A DNA stretch of 64,000 bases from Durusdinium trenchii (Eukaryota; Sar; Dinophyceae; Suessiales; Symbiodiniaceae), in NCBI GenBank assembly GCA_963970005.1, contig CAXAMN010021112.1, positions 2,306,736 to 2,370,735 on the forward strand, written 5' to 3'. Shown piece by piece: positions 63,761-64,000 of the stretch; position 1 is the stretch's first letter; each line of letters begins with the position of its first letter. Position numbers and translations under genes: made by a program. The notes beneath the pieces were generated by a model. The model had not been told where the DNA came from and made no database searches. It was given only the letters and a program-made list of their open reading frames with translations.

Positions 63761-64000
63761 AGGGGCCTGCAGATCATTCGGAGCAGATATTTGATATCTA
63801 TGGCTCCAACATCAGTTAGTCGAGTTTGTTACCTCCTGGAAAATTGCAGAACAGGACGAACACCAACGGGCCCTCGATCTTTTTGAGCCATCCCGAGGCC
63901 CATAGAAGGATTTTACAGTAAGCTTGTGTCAGGGACAAGTTTCATATAGCTAACCAACTTGTTTCTGAGATGTTTGGGATGTTTTTTGCGATTAAGTTCT

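Noticed and set aside
1-64000. rRNA, tRNA and spliced-leader RNA genes
   Set aside because: I looked for T-loop words (GGTTCGAATCC types), conserved rRNA words and the spliced-leader core CCATTTTGGCTCAAG and found none. Absence by eye is not proof.

Overview
This window looks like nuclear DNA from an intron-rich eukaryote, most probably a dinoflagellate alga of the Symbiodiniaceae type (inference, moderate confidence). It has no dense run of long open frames, no operons, and no rRNA, tRNA or spliced-leader gene that I can recognise. It does have many short open stretches (about 55-180 nt) with C/G-rich third codon positions. Many of these start right after a pyrimidine-rich AG and end at GT(G/A)AGN-like donors. 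Between them lies sequence full of minisatellites, micro-palindromes and short foldback elements, plus one two-and-a-half-unit CCCTAAA telomere-like motif. All exon calls were made by eye from frame, codon use, splice-like borders and, in a few places, matching intron phase between neighbours. None was checked by alignment.

Layout. 1-4.3 kb is repeat-rich (a 61-bp duplication with hairpins, GGCT-rich, 21-bp and GTCCCGG minisatellites, G-rich duplicates). 4.3-5.6 kb holds conflicting coding signals, mostly minus strand. 6.3-12.7 kb carries plus-strand exon candidates, the best ending in a clear last exon at 12590-12711. 14.3-16.3 kb has another plus-strand cluster. 17.7-18.6 kb is an open stretch that changes frame once. 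19.86-20.7 kb is a strand-asymmetric G/T tract followed by a 40-bp tandem array. 21-32.5 kb has scattered exon candidates, including one with a membrane helix, an LRR-like fragment and a clear last exon at 32360-32515. 34.3-35.65 kb encodes small hydrophobic segments, including a 53-codon single-pass membrane protein frame. From about 40.1 kb to at least 62.8 kb there is a long succession of plus-strand exons, many of them predicted amphipathic or coiled-coil helices; the first three are mutually in phase. They may form one large gene or several.

The most notable structure is the repeat landscape. At least six families of 40-105-bp foldback elements recur 2-10 times each, often beside exon borders and in two cases carrying splice-donor-like or stop-codon sequence into a reading frame. 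There is also an inverted repeat with arms of about 330 bp (41769-42105 and 42895-43222) enclosing a candidate exon. The foldback families could be introner-type (intron-generating) elements or MITEs; this is an inference that RNA data would settle.
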